A stretch of DNA of 64,000 nucleotides, taken from positions 50,474 through 114,473 of the forward strand of contig WTPW01001561.1 in NCBI GenBank assembly GCA_009809945.1, given 5' to 3'. Below, piece after piece: positions 1 through 12,169 of this stretch. This DNA is from Gigaspora margarita. Its lineage: Eukaryota > Glomeromycota > Glomeromycetes > Diversisporales > Gigasporaceae. The notes beneath the pieces were generated by a model that was not told where the DNA came from, did no database searches, and was given only the letters and a program-made list of their open reading frames with translations. The translations under genes were made by a program, and so were the position numbers. The first letter of the stretch is position 1. Each line of letters begins with the position of its first letter.

Positions 1-270
1 TTTTTTACCCGGTGACGGTCAAAACATTATGTAATCGTTAAAGATCTGTTAATCGTTATATATCGTTTCAAATAATTCTGATTATAATCGATTTATAGAT
101 ATATAACGATTTAATATAAAAAAATGATATATATCGATTTAGATATATATCGATTTTTAACCAATTAATTGATATATAACGATATTTTATAATCGATATA
201 AAACGATTAAGTGTTATATATCGATTAATATCTATATATAAAATTTGCAGATGATGGCGTAAATCAGGTG
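1..270. repeat. AT-rich tract of TATATCGATT-type short inverted repeats
   Basis: The stretch is built from many copies of TATATCGATT, ATATAACGAT and their complements, in both orientations, so it can fold into hairpins. No open frame or element end is visible. A similar tract with TATATCAATA units lies at 22160-22310. It may be a decayed palindromic element or simple sequence. Confidence 0.6.
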
Positions 271-909
271 TAGGGCTGTTAATCAGTTTGAATAAAACTG
301 CCAGTCCTGCAGTTTGTCTTAGGACTGGGAATTCTAATCTTTATAGGGCGGACCAAAAAGACTATTGGTGTTAATATAGTTAGTATTAAATTATTGTAAT
401 AAATATATATAACCTAATTTTTTGACTTATTGGGTTCAGATTATTAGCACAATTATAAATATACATTATATGTAAAGTTGATTTTTAGAGACTTAGACAA
501 TGATAATAAATTTAAAAATTTAAATTGGATTTTTTCTTAATTATAATAACTGGTTTTCTTTAACAAGAATTAGATATACAAATCTAATATTTTTATGATT
601 GTCTAGATTTCTTCAGGACAGGATTGTTGTCACTAATAATAATAGACAGATTTAAATATTGTTAGAGGTAGCTTTAATGCAATTAAAATGAGTAATAAAC
701 TAATAATTTGAATGGAGTCTATAATAATAACGTGTAATAATACATAATAATTAACATGTTGGTGTAATTTATGTGGCATCTAATAATCAGTCCGTCCAGT
801 CTCATACTGATCAGTCCTAATCGGTCCTGGACCGCAGTCTGGTCCAACTTTCTAAAAGACCACTGGTCTTTGAACCAAGACAGACTGGACGGACTGATTA
901 ACAGCCCTA
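271..909. mobile_element. Non-autonomous hAT-like element, 639 bp
   Basis: The ends form a perfect 17-bp terminal inverted repeat (TAGGGCTGTTAATCAGT at 271-287, its complement at 893-909). Just inside both ends are G/C-rich blocks with repeated GGTCC, AGTCC and GACTGG words that are inverted relative to each other, as in hAT subterminal transposase-binding repeats. The termini resemble those at 25446 and 31602, which have clear 8-bp target duplications. Here the flanks do not match, so the copy may be old. The middle is plain AT-rich DNA without a transposase. A 61-codon open frame across the right end is a by-product of the subterminal repeats. Confidence 0.6.
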
Positions 910-1025
910 GTTATGACCTATATGAGAGATATTTGGGTCCTATAAAATTCATCTAACTATACAATTATATTAACTTGTATTTATTACTTAAATAGTATTT
1001 AAATTTTGCTACTTTTTATAATAAA

Positions 1026-1570
1026 TACCATATGTGTCCGAAAATAAGCTACCTTTTTTGGACGATTTTGGACACAAAAAATCCGGGAGTAGCTTATTTT
1101 CAGATAAAATCAATTTTTGGTCAATCGCCAATAGTTGTTACATAGTAAAGCTAAATTCTACTATGTAAATCTGTTATTAGCGCTTAAGTAAACATATTTG
1201 GAAGATTAAACTACATCTATTCTGAAATTTCATCAGAATTGGAGTACTTTTCATTATTTGACTTTTAATTTTTATGTTCAACGAATATATTTTGCTAATA
1301 AAATTTCGTTGAACGTAAAAATTAAAATCTAACTAATAAAAAGTTCTTCAATTTCGTTAAAAATTTCAGGGTATATGTATTTTGATCTTCTGAATAAGTT
1401 TACTTAAGCGACTTTAATCGATTTGCTTAGTGAAATTTGGACTTTACTATGTAGCAACATTCGTCGATCGTGAGGTAGCTTATTTTCAGGTCAAAGACGT
1501 TTTTATGTTTCTTGACCAAAAGGGGGGTAGCTTATTTTCAGAGGTAGCTTATTTTCATCAATATACAGTA
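1026..1570. mobile_element. Foldback MITE with AAAATAAGCTACC ends
   Basis: The left end reads TACCATATGTGTCCGAAAAT and continues AAGCTACC. The complement of the right end reads TACTGTATATTGATGAAAAT and continues AAGCTACC. The interior is a palindrome whose arms contain the CTTAAGTAAAC motif and an ACATAGTAAAG block also found in the 1437-bp element at 58480-59916. TA-bounded ends suggest a Tc1/mariner-type MITE. No coding capacity. Confidence 0.6.
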
Positions 1571-1615
1571 ATTTATAATATCAATATATTAATTTTTTTG
1601 ATATAATTAACCATC

Positions 1616-2009
1616 TACCATATATATCTAAAAATAAGCTACTATTTAAAATAAGCTACTCCTAATTTTTTTCAAAAATCTCAAAAAATTTGTTAGAAGA
1701 CAAAAGTCTAAATTTTACTAAGTAAACCTCAAAAGTGCCATTAAGTAAACTTGTTTAGAACATATAATACACTTATAATAAAAATTTAGTAAAGGTTAAT
1801 TATAAAATTAATAAAAATAGAAAGATCTGCAGAAAACCCTCAAAATTAAGCAAAAAATACTACAAATAAAAAAGATCTGTATAAAAACCCCAAAAATAAG
1901 CAAACTAATATCTGACCTATCTATGTATATTTCAAGGTGCTAGCTACCCATAATTTTTCATATAATTTTTTGCCCAAAAAAGGTAGTTTAATTTTAGACA
2001 CATATAGTA
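1616..2009. mobile_element. Second foldback MITE of the AAGCTACC family
   Basis: Left end TACCATATATATCTAAAAAT followed by AAGCTACT; complement of the right end TACTATATGTGTCTAAAATT followed by AAACTACC. It lies 45 bases from the related element at 1026-1570. Its interior has one ATTAAGTAAACTTGTTTAG motif (about 1738) and, around 1800-1930, sequence related to the small MITE at 55721-55897 (GACCTATCTATGTATATTT). Probably TA-duplicating; no gene. Confidence 0.55.
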
Positions 2010-2140
2010 ATTAAATTAGTATTGTAACTATATAGTACATAATTTTGCTTTTTAGTTTTAACTAATAATAATCTATAATATAATAGAATTTTAACCTTTT
2101 CTTTTTTAGTATAATTAAATATTTAACTAAATTGGTGTTA

Positions 2141-3187
2141 TCAGTCATAGGACATGTCCTCTTGAAATAAGTTTAAAATAAATTTATAATAAAAATTATA
2201 AAAAAAATATATGAATTTACTATAAACTTTGAGCTAAAGTTCCTTTTTGGCTAAACTAATTAACTTAAAATTAAATTTTGTGGGTATATAGAACAAGAAA
2301 AGAAGAAAATTTTGAGCTTAAAAACTGTATTAAAATATTGCCAATTTTGCACTTTTTCAAAATGTAAATCTGTCAAAAACAAATATTTACAAATTTTAAA
2401 TTAGCATTATGTGTAAAATTATGCTCTGAACAACTTTACTTAGGCGATGGAAGTAGGTTACCTTGTAAGAAAAATGGGTTATCTATATACTAAAGTTAAA
2501 ATTTATCGTAATTTATGATTAAACTTTTTCCTTATTAGATAACCTACTTTGGGCTCTTAAGCAAAGTTGTTTGGCATGTAATTTTATACTATACTTAAGG
2601 TTGAAATGTGCTTTTTGGACCCTTTACTAAGTGAAAAATGTGTTTAAAGTTAGAAAAAAATTTTTAAAATTTTAAAAAAAAATTTTCTAACTTTAAACCC
2701 ATTTTTCATTTAGTAAAAGGTCCAAAAAGTGCATTTTAACCTTAAATATAGTATAAAATTACATGCCAAACAACTTTGCTTAAGAGCCCAAAGTAGGTTA
2801 CCTAATAAGAAAAATAGTTTGTTATGAATTACGATAAATTTTAACTTTAATACATTGATAACCCATTTTTCTTACAAGGTAACCTTACTTTTGTCACCTA
2901 AATAAAGTGTTCAGAGCATAATTTTACACATAACTGCTGATTTAAAATTTGTAAATATTTGTTTTTGACAGATTTACATTTTGAAAAAGTGCAAAATTGG
3001 CAATATTTTAATACAGTTTTTAAGCTCAAAATTTTCTTCTTTTCTTGTTCTATATACTCACAAAATTTAATTTTAAGTTAATTAGTTAAACCATGAAGGA
3101 TCTTTAGCTCAAAGTTTATAGTAAATTTATATATTTTTTTATAATTTTTATTATAAACTTATTTCTAGGGGACATGTCTATGACTTT
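2141..3187. mobile_element. ~1-kb foldback element with TA target sites
   Basis: Almost the whole segment is an inverted repeat centred near 2665. Ends are TCAGTCATAGGACATGTC and, as complement, AAAGTCATAGACATGTCC, flanked by TA on both sides (2139-2140, 3188-3189). Each arm contains the CTTAAGCAAAGTTGTT motif and a GGTAACCTACTTTGGGC block. The same arms occur in the element at 22848-24616, so the two are copies of one family. The arms are diverged from each other by scattered substitutions. No transposase. Confidence 0.7.
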
Positions 3188-4764
3188 TATGATTGTTAAT
3201 ATCTAAATTTTGCTTTTTATACAAAATTTAGTTTTAATTAATAATAAATAATTATAATATAAGAACTGGCCAATTAAAATATTAGTCTGTAATCAATTAG
3301 GTAGATATTGCAATTTATTAAAAAACAATTAATTAATAGTAAAAGTAGTTACTAGTTAACTAAATTCATTATTATATTTTACACTATGAATCTTTAGTAA
3401 AATCACTATAATAATTACGTTAATTAATCTTAGAGCTTGTAAATGATCTTGAACACCTTTAGTCTTAATATTTTATATATATTTCTATAATATTATTAAT
3501 ATATAGTAAGTTATGATATCTATATAGATTTAGTAGATCTGTAAAAGTTAAAATTTCTGACAGGTACTAGAAGTACAAGCTTTCTAATAGTAATTTTTTC
3601 TAGAATAAGGTAAAATAGAAGCCTTTTATAAATCTAAACTATTAAATTTTAAATTTTTGGGATCTTAATAATATATTACTATTTAGCAATCAGTATATAT
3701 ACATGTACAAATTATATAAAACCTATGGCCAATAAAATTTTTTAGACAAATTATGTGAAAACTGAACTAGACTAAAACTGGAACTAGTTCTAATGGAACA
3801 GTCTGGTTTAGTTCAGTTTTTAAAACTGGACTTAGGACCATATCCAATACTGATTATAGCATATAATATTTATAGCAATTAGATATTGTACTTAATTACC
3901 AAAATTGTCAAATACAAGACCTGGGTCAGGACCCTGAGCTATTAGTATTTTAGGTTACAAAAAATTTAAATTTTTTTATAATAGCTCTAAGCAAGAAGTT
4001 TTACTAATATCAATAAGCATTTTTAGTATATAACTTTTAAAAATTTATTAAAAATAAGCAAATAAATTTTATAACTTATATAAAAAAATGAAAAAATCTA
4101 AATAGTGCCCTTGTGTATTTTGTGCCTTCTAATGTACTAATTATTAATTTTGTCTAGAATTAGAGTTAGATTTAGAATTAAAATTAAAATTAGTACAGAA
4201 TTGCGAGAGGATCATTTTTTGTTAAAAGTGCAACAGGGGTTACTCTAGTAAAATTTTGAGACATCAAAATAGGGGCACAATGTACATGGGGCACTGTCTA
4301 GTCTAGTTCAAAAAATAATAATAATATAAAAATAAAAAAACAATATTTTATAGTGACCCATCATGATCTTGTGATCAGCCAATCAAAAGCAATTACGTGG
4401 TTGGTATTTTTTAAGTTTTATAATTAAAAATACTATTATTTAAAAAAATTTTTAGCCAACATATAATATATAATATAAAAAAAGCAAAAAACAACACTGC
4501 AAAACAAAAAAAATTTACAAACTAATTGCATAGTGAAGCTACCAAATCTATCCATTTTTTATTATTTAAAAAAAAACTTTATAAAATAATAAAGTATAAA
4601 AAAAACTTTGCAAAATAATATAGTATAAAAAAACTCTGTAATATGAAATAATACTATAAAAAAAAGTTCATAAAATAATACAGTATAAAAAAAAACATAT
4701 TGAAATAATACAGTATAAAAAAAAATAATACATTATATAAATATAAAAAAAAATAAAAAGAATC
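3188..4764. other. Gene-free AT-rich stretch with element fragments
   Basis: No credible open frame. A piece at about 3755-3840 carries inverted ACTGAACTAGACT and AGTCTGGTTTAGTTCAGT words, resembling the subterminal repeats of the hAT-like elements, but no paired ends were found. 4500-4760 is A-rich with repeated ATAATACAGTATAAAAAAA units. Confidence 0.5.
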
Positions 4765-4765
4765 C

Positions 4766-5245
4766 TAAGAAAACCATGAAGAATCCTTGGAAGAACTATG
4801 AAGAATCCTTGGAAGAACCAAGAAGAAACCTTGGAAAAACTATGAAGAAATCTTGAAAAAACTATGAAGAAATATTAGAAGAACCATGATAAATTCTTGG
4901 AAGAACTATGAAGAATTCTTGAAAGAACTACAAAGAATTCTTGGAAAACTATGAAGAATCCTTGGAAGAACTATAAAGAAACCTTGGAAGAACCACAAAG
5001 AAACCTTGGAAGAACCACAAATAAACCATAAAGAAACCTTAGAAGAACCATAAAGAAACCTTGAAAGAACCACAAAGAATTCTTGGAAGAACTACAATGA
5101 ATCCTTGGAAGAACTACAAAGAAACCTCAGAAGAACTATGAAGAATCCTTGAAAGACCCATGAAGAATCTTTTGAAAAACCATGAAGAATCCTTAGAAGA
5201 ACCATGAAGAGTTCTTGGAAGAATCCTTAGAAGAACTATGAAAAA
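4766..5245. repeat. 22-bp minisatellite (GAAGAATCCTTGGAAGAACTAT)-like, about 20 units
   Basis: A tandem array of a 22-bp unit reading GAAGAATCCTTGGAAGAACT plus two bases (AT, varying), with substitutions and small length changes between units. The period is not a multiple of three and stops occur in all frames, so it is not a coding repeat. It grades into a more degenerate A-rich zone to about 5860 in which AGAACCCACTGAAAAATGA-type words recur. Confidence 0.75.
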
Positions 5246-5870
5246 AGCTTAGAAAACATGAAAAATGATAAAGAACCAATGAACTTATCAAAGAACCTAA
5301 TAAAAAGCAACAAATTTATGAAAAACTCTAAAAAAAATAACAAAGAATTTATAGAAAAACTCAACAAAAAGCTTATAGTACTGGAAAATTCATCAAAATT
5401 ATAAAATTTTTAGGAAGAACTACTGAAAATAATAAAGAACCTACTAATTAAACACTAAAAAATGCCAAACTTGCTAAAAGACCCACAAATTTACCAAAAA
5501 AAAATGAACAAAAACCTACTAAACAAACCCACTGAAAAATGAAAAATTGCTGAAAAAACTTAATAAAAATACACTAAAAAATTTATAAAAGAACCTACCA
5601 AAAAATAACTAACTGAACATACCAAAAGAACCCACAGAAAAATAATGAATTTATTGAAGAACTCACAAAAAGACAAAGTTATTGAACAAACCCACTAAAA
5701 AATGATGAATTTACTGAAAACCCATCAAAAAATGATGAACTTGACAGAAGAACCCACTGAAAACCAATGAAAAACCTATTAAACCTATAAATGAACTCAC
5801 AGAAAAATGACAAAAAACTTGGTGGAAGAACTTAATGAAAAAACCTATGAATTACCAAAAAACAAGATCT
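5246..5870. repeat. Degenerate A-rich continuation of the minisatellite
   Basis: Words such as GAACCCACTGAAAA, AATGATGAATTTACTG and AAAGAACC recur at irregular spacing, suggesting an older, slipped part of the neighbouring 22-bp array or a second diverged array. No coding sequence. Confidence 0.45.
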
Positions 5871-5897
5871 GACAATATAAGCATAACTTTATAAGGC

Positions 5898-5998
5898 CCC
5901 AACTGCTGCTCCAACTACTGCACTAATGACGGCACCAACAAAAGCTTCAGTGACAGCTCCAATAATGACTCCAGCAATGACTCCAACAAAGATTCAAA
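5898..5998 (+). repeat. Short ACTCCAGCAATG-type repeat, reads as Thr/Pro/Ala
   Basis: About seven units of 12-18 bases related to ACTCCAGCAATGACTCCA. Read in one plus frame it gives a Pro/Thr/Ala/Met-rich open stretch of about 35 residues ending at a TAA, with a stop and no ATG just upstream. It has more G+C than its surroundings. It may be a remnant of a low-complexity coding repeat or a chance open minisatellite. No gene is claimed. Confidence 0.4.
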
Positions 5999-6718
5999 AT
6001 AACAACTAAAAAAAATATTGAATTAGAAAAAAGAAAAAAAAACAAAAAAATAGATCATCTTATATAATCACCAATCTCCAAAAATATGGGTCATATTACG
6101 ATGGGGTCTTGATTGTATTTTGCCTTAAAATAAAAAGTAAAATAAATTAATAAAAAAATAAAAAAAAATTAAATAAAAAAATTAAAAAAGATTGAAAATA
6201 AAAAGTAAAATAAATTAAATGAAAAAAATTAAAGATCAAATAAAAAAACCAAGAAAATTTTTTACATGTAAATATTATTTTATTATTTTGTGCAACAATT
6301 TTTTAAAATGATCTTATAGTAGATGATGCTCTATCAGTACCAAAAATATACATTGCAACCTCTAACTGTTTTAAATTCAGTTAAGAATATGCAAATTAAA
6401 AGTCTAACCTCTTTTAAAATTTTGCTAATTTCTACACAATCTAAAATCTTATATCTAAAAAAGTTATTAAGCTGGCTACGCATCTAATTCACTGACCTAT
6501 ATACTAATAGTTTGGGGCACTTCTGGGTCTCTTACATTCCACCAATTTCAAAGTCTATAATAGACTTTGGATCTAGTATACAGTCAAGAGTTCATGTCGC
6601 TAAGAAGAAAACTTTGAAGAGTATGCATGTTTGTATTTATAATAAACAGTCTGGATACTAAAAAATCTAGATTAGATTAATATAGCTCCTTTGATTCGCA
6701 TCCGGGTATACTATGTGA
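5999..6718. other. Gene-free stretch
   Basis: A-rich simple sequence to about 6270, then unremarkable AT-rich DNA. No open frame, RNA gene or element ends recognised. Confidence 0.5.
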
Positions 6719-7054
6719 CAGGGATGGTAAAATTGGAGGTCATGGGACACTTGAAGAACAAGGAACCCAGTGATCATCACATCACGTGAAACCATGCAAT
6801 TACGTCATTTGTTTACTAGCACTAACCAAATTAGCCTAAATTAACCTATCACCTAACCCTAACACTAACCCTAACGTAGGCTGAACACTTTTGATGATAT
6901 CACTGGGTTCCTTGATCTTCAATCTTCCCGAGGTCATTTACTTTTTTTTCAAATGACCCAGGTCATTTCGGACTAAAATTCATAATAAAATTGAGGTCAT
7001 TTGAGGTCATTTTAAGTCATTTGAAGGTCATTTGAAGGTCATTTACCATCCCTG
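6719..7054. mobile_element. Non-autonomous hAT element, 336 bp
   Basis: Ends are CAGGGATGGTAAA on the left and, as complement, CAGGGATGGTAAATGACC on the right, the classic hAT terminus form. Flanking 8-bp sequences CTATGTGA (6711-6718) and TTATGTGA (7055-7062) match at 7 of 8 bases. The right half holds five GGTCATTT repeats, a subterminal array. The centre (about 6840-6876) contains CCTAACCCTAA-like tracts. No transposase; the 61-codon open frame starting at 7032 straddles the element end and is not a gene. Confidence 0.75.
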
Positions 7055-7062
7055 TTATGTGA

Positions 7063-8655
7063 TGGGTCTACTATCACAGAGGTCTTGTATCCAACGATTT
7101 ACGACAATTCTACCATTGGTAAAATGCTGTAATTGCCGTAATTCAGTCATTCTACCACCAACTATAACTCCTTATACTAAAAGTTTTCATGAAAATAAAA
7201 TTATGAGGAAGACATAATTTTACTCTCTATAAAAAAAAATTTCTTGGATTTATACTGAAAATTCAAAAATTATCCAATTTTTTGTTCATAAAATCGACCC
7301 CGTTCCGAAACATTTTAAAGGATGTATATGTTTTGATACGTTTTTTTATACAATAATTTTAATCAAAAATTTTCTAACTTACATCACGAATAAACATATA
7401 ATGAAAACAGTACAACCATAAACTCCTGTTCGGAAAATTGACTCTATTCTGATAATAATTCCTGACAATTTTAGGATAAACATATTTTATAGATGCTCAT
7501 ATGATAACAAATTCAACTATTATGTCAATAATTTCTTCATTGATACTCCCATATCAATCACTTGAACGATTTTTCTCATCGAGGGGTGTTACTAAAACTA
7601 AGAAAACTAAGAACTCAGTTAGAGGTATTCTGTCCTTCTGCTTCCGTGCTATACATGCTAACAATGAAAAAAAATTGAAAGTATCGATCGGACATAAACG
7701 GATTACCTTCTGAATGCTACTGTCTAAATACGGGTAGGATGATAATTCCTTCTGAAAAAAAAAACCCTCAACCCCTAACTGTTTACCATGCAAGCAAATC
7801 TAGAACCGATGCTATGTACACCAATGCAAAAAAAAAAATTATCTCTCGGACTGTCGTCTCGACAGGCCGCTCTTTCTTCGTGACTGTTGTCCCGACATGC
7901 CACTACTACTTCAAAACCAAAAATATAAAAACAACTAAAAACAATGACCGTCATCGCGACCGGCCATTCAACTAATTCTTTAAGTAAATTGCAAACCGTT
8001 ATACGAGGGATGGGTAGGCGGGACGAAAAACAGTCAAGATCGGGTTAACAGGAAAAATAGAAACCACTTTTTCTGGAAAACCCGTTCCCCTTAAATACTA
8101 TTAACGATTACTGGTCGAAAAACTACGTCATTACTTCATTAAAAGTCAAATAAATCATGCGGTAAATCAATATATCAATCAAACAATAAATCAATCAAAA
8201 AACCAATCAAACAATAAATCAACGGCTAAATCATAACAATGGATCATACGACTCATAACTTCGTGATCAATTCGAGACAAATTGTTACTCCGATACTTTC
8301 AAATCGGGCAGCTAATTCACCTGATTTACTTGATTGTTGTCTGATTTTTTTGTGATCATATTATATTTATATTGGATCATTGATCAAAAAATGCACTTTA
8401 TAATCTTTTACAATCACGCAATCGGTAATTGTGGGGTATGCAGCGATCTACAAATTTGATCATCATTTAAGATAATGCTTGAGAAAACTTCAATTATGTC
8501 ATTATTTGCATAATTAAGTTGTTAACAAAAAAAAAAAAGAATTATATATGATCACTATTACTATCACTAGCTAATCACATCGAGAATGAAGCTTGAGAAC
8601 ACCAAAAAATGTCTGTTTATTATGGAATACATCCATTAGCCTCTTACGGTAACTG
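7063..8655. other. Upstream intergenic DNA, no gene recognised
   Basis: Less repetitive and somewhat less AT-rich than the rest. Overlapping open frames on both strands at 7501-7975 show no motif, no consistent codon pattern and no splice-joined extension, so they are not called. At 8150-8230 AATCAATCAAACAATA words repeat in tandem. This may include distal control DNA of the transporter at 9351. Confidence 0.45.
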
Positions 8656-8657
8656 CA

Positions 8658-8740
8658 TACCGTAATAGCGCGCCGGGTCGTTATTTCGAATAATGGCTGA
8701 ATTATACCCATGCATGTTATTATGCGCAAATACGGTATCC
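8658..8740. mobile_element. Small MITE with ATACCGTA ends
   Basis: Left ATACCGTAATAGCGC and complement of right ATACCGTATTTGCGC form an inverted repeat around about 50 bases. The same kind of end (ACCATA...GCGTTATTTCGAA) recurs at 46446-46565 and in pieces near 46270 and 57120. Probably TA-duplicating. Confidence 0.5.
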
Positions 8741-9274
8741 TTCTTGATGTACCAAATTTCTGCACATATATTTCAGACTATATACCACTTTCTAAAAACC
8801 AACGTTATCACAATTCCAGATAATAAAAACGTTCAAATTATTCATGATTTAAATGCGACTACTCGTAGCTAATTAAATAATTGGCGTGTGTCTATTATTT
8901 ATCGCGAAATCATGACTTATAAAGTGCACTTAAAATATCAAAGTTTTTAATTACATAATTATCAATTGATCAATACATATTCGTTGATTTATTAAATTTA
9001 ACGGCTGAGAGTAGGTTTTCTGCATTCTTTCGTAATATATCTATTAAATAAGTTGTGATAAATATAGATTATACAAATGAGTAGCCATTGTCTCTATTGA
9101 TTTGGAGAGTAAAATATAGTTTAACACTAATGAATGATAGACCTGCATCAAACATTTTAGTAATACGTATATGTATCTATGTATCCTTATTTGATTTTAA
9201 TAAATAGAAAAAAAACATCATAATTCTTTAAAAATAGTAATACGTATAGGATTTTTTTTTTTTTTTGATATAGA

Positions 9275-9282
9275 TATATAAG
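9275..9282 (+). promoter_or_regulatory. TATA box of the transporter gene
   Basis: TATATAAG lies 69 bases upstream of the ATG at 9351, following a poly(T) run at about 9251-9266. The start has an adenine run before it (AAAAAAAATG), usual for fungal starts. Position and sequence fit a core promoter; the transcription start is not shown. Confidence 0.5.
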
Positions 9283-9350
9283 TGTGCATCTATTTCTTTT
9301 GCTTTGTTGGATTTACTGGTACTATAAATCACTAAAATCACTAAAAAAAA

Positions 9351-11576
9351 ATGTCTACTTATTCAAGAAATTCAATTGATAATTTAGAAAAGGTAGATGA
9401 ATTCACAAAAAATTCAAGCAATTTTCTTACAAATATCGAAAGTTCCGAAGAGAAAAGATTATTAAAAAAGATTGATCTAAGAATTATCCCTTTAGATACG
9501 GTTCTTTATACTCTCAGTTTCTTAGATAGGTATATACGTATTTTAACCTAATAAAGATTGTTTCTTTTACAGTAATTAAATTATAATTTTTTTTCATTTA
9601 ATTCTAGGGTTAATATTGGAAACGCGAAATTAGCAAACTTCGAACGTGATATTAATTTAACTAATGATGAATATGACTGGGCTTTAGGAAGATTCTTTTT
9701 GTAAGCTTTTTTTATTATTTTATTTTTTAACAAATAAATCGTTTTTTTCATCCCACATCTTTACTTTGCAGAGGTTATGTAATATTTGATGTGCCATCTA
9801 ATATCGCGTTGATCAAGATCAAACCTTCAGTTTGGAGTTAAATATAATCTAATTTTATATGTCATTTTGTAAAGTGAAAGTTTATTCTCATAGCTAATTC
9901 CTTTTTACAGTTTCAACACTTATGGTCGTATGGGGTATCATCATGACAATCATGGCATTTGTAAGCATATATTAAAATATCTTTACTGTAATATTAATAT
10001 ATTCCAATTAACTAATGATTTTAAAAATCATAAATTATATTTTTAAAGGCAAAAAATTTCTCCGAATTAATGGTTTTGAGATTTTTATTGGGTCTTTTTG
10101 AATCTGGCCTTTTTCCTGGTGTCATATTTTATCTTACAAAATGGTACAAAAAATCTGAACGAAACTATAGAATTAGTTTATTTTTTTCTGGTGCTACAAT
10201 TGCTGGCGCATTTAATGGTCTTTTGGCATATGCTATCACAAATTTAGATGGTAAATTTAATTTGCATGGTTGGCAATGGGTACGTCGAATTCATATATAC
10301 AGTATTTCTTTTTGTTTGATTTATAACATTCTAAGATTTTTTTTTAATTTTATTATATTTCTTTTTTTTTTTTTTAGTTATTTATTATTGATGGCGTGAT
10401 GACAGTCTTCGTTGCATTGTTCTCTTACTTTTTAGTCTCGGATTATGCGGAAACTGCTTCTTGGCTTACAGAAGATGAAAAAAAATTAGCCATAGATCGA
10501 TTACGACATGATGGGGGCCATTCTCACACAACTCATTTTGATAAACATCAGATTGTTCAAGCATTTAAAGATACGGTAATACTTATGAAAAATATATATA
10601 TATATTTATATTTAATTTTTATGATTAACTATATCATATATTAAATTTATATTATTATTTAGAAAATCTATATATTTATGTGTTTATATATTTGTTTGCT
10701 TGTTCCTTTATATTCTTTTACTTTTTACGTTCCAACCATCGTAAACAGTCTAGGATTTAATATCGGTAATATAATTTTTTAATAATTTCTATTTGTATCT
10801 AATTCATAAATCATTATACAGTACATATTTATTTTTTTTTATCTAATCATTTGATCAGTTGTTTCTCAACTTCTTTCCACTCCTCCATTTATTCTGGGAT
10901 GTATTTCATGTATCGTTGTAGCGAAATTCTCTGATTGTTATGGTGTTCGTAGTCCATATTTGTTATTATGTATATTAGTGTCAATTGCAGGATACGCAAT
11001 ACTCGTTATACCAAATGCTAGTGTTGCTGGTAAGTTTTTTTTTTTTTTTGTAAATTTAATTTGAAAATATAGTATTTTTCGCATTATGATTATAATTTGT
11101 ATATTTAGTGAAATATACCGCTGTTTGTATTATTGGATTGGGTGTATTTTCAACTGTACCTACAACACTTACGTGGTAATGTCTCTAATACTGTAATATA
11201 TATACATATATTTTTATTTAATTCTAAACACTGACATTTGTTTACTATACATCGTAAATAAAAAAGGTTAACTGATAATCTGGCAGGTGACTCAAAACGT
11301 GCCGTAGGCACTGCGATGATGATATCCTGGGGAAACATAGGTGGTGTAATAAGCGCGCAATTATACAAACCTATTGATGCTCCAGCTTATAAGACTGGTC
11401 ATAGTATCGCATTATCACTTTCAGTTGTTGCCGTAATTATAACTATAATTCAATATTATTTATTGAAAAGAACTAATAAATACAAGCTTGAAAATCCTGA
11501 AATATTTTTAAAAGGATCGAATAGGGATGCTACGTATTTGGGTGATTCACATCCTTCATTTATTTATAGCTTATAA
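9351..11576 (+). CDS. MFS anion:cation symporter family transporter (Dal5/Tna1-like), 10 exons
   Basis: Predicted plasma-membrane proton-coupled importer of a small organic acid or vitamin; the family includes nicotinate, allantoate, pantothenate and biotin permeases, and the substrate cannot be read from sequence. Exons: 9351-9529, 9608-9700, 9772-9836, 9911-9960, 10049-10279, 10378-10575, 10663-10765, 10859-11029, 11109-11175, 11267-11576. All nine introns (71-98 bases) are GT-AG and the joined frame is open for 488 residues, the usual family length. Family marks: LDRVNIGNA (58-66) after the first helix, LLGLFESGLFPG (about 142-153), GWQWLFIIDG (203-212), a charged central loop (about 230-275), LLSTPPF (311-317), WLTDNLAGDSKRAVG (386-400) and NIGG (409-412). 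The hydrophobic profile fits 12 membrane helices with both termini cytoplasmic. No breaks were seen. It stands alone among transposons. Confidence 0.92.
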
Positions 11577-12169
11577 TGTATAGTTTTTATACTCTTGACT
11601 TATATATAGATCTGTATATTTAACCCTATTGAGCTATCTGAACTATCTAAACTATCTGAGCTGAATGCTCGGATCTATCTGATCTATCTGAGCATACGCC
11701 CAAAAAACTTTTTATTGAATTCGGGTTTTATTTATTAGATTTTTTAAGTTCGATGACTTTTAATTCCATAGATGTATGCATTACTATGTAATCTTTATTT
11801 TGAATTTATGTAGTATAAATACGATTTTAAATCGTGATCTGCTTTCAGATCATTTTCGATTATAACTATGTCTCGACAATTTATGTATTCTTATCGTTAT
11901 GTGAATTTTATCGTGTTTACTAAACTAGCGTATAATCTGTGCTTTTGGCATGAAAAAAAAACTTGTTTGAAAGAAATGTGAATAGATATAGTGAGCTCTG
12001 AATGCATCCTCTCTAAATGCAACCTCTCTAAATGTACACTCAAATTCCGATCCGCGACCTCATTTTTCTAAGTGCATGTTTTTAAAGATTAGTTCAAATT
12101 TGTAATTATTATGTTATTTTGATCGTTTGCATGTTTAATGTCGTTAAATAACAATCAACTGTCACACAT
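11577..12169. other. Downstream intergenic DNA with short ATCTGA tandem repeat
   Basis: At 11630-11695 the words GAGCTATCTGAACTATCTAA, ATCTGATCTATCTGAGC and variants form a short tandem repeat. The rest is AT-rich and gene-free. The polyadenylation site of the transporter should lie at its left edge, but no clear signal was picked out. Confidence 0.5.

Noticed and set aside
771-956. 61-codon plus-strand frame
   Set aside because: It spans the subterminal repeats and right end of the hAT-like element at 271-909.
6838-6880. Telomere or subtelomere from CCCTAA-like words
   Set aside because: The tract is short, degenerate and lies in the centre of a bounded hAT element; the similar tract at 57346 is inside a MITE.
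7501-7975. Open frames on both strands upstream of the transporter
   Set aside because: Overlapping frames on opposite strands without motifs or splice-joined extensions; neither is favoured.
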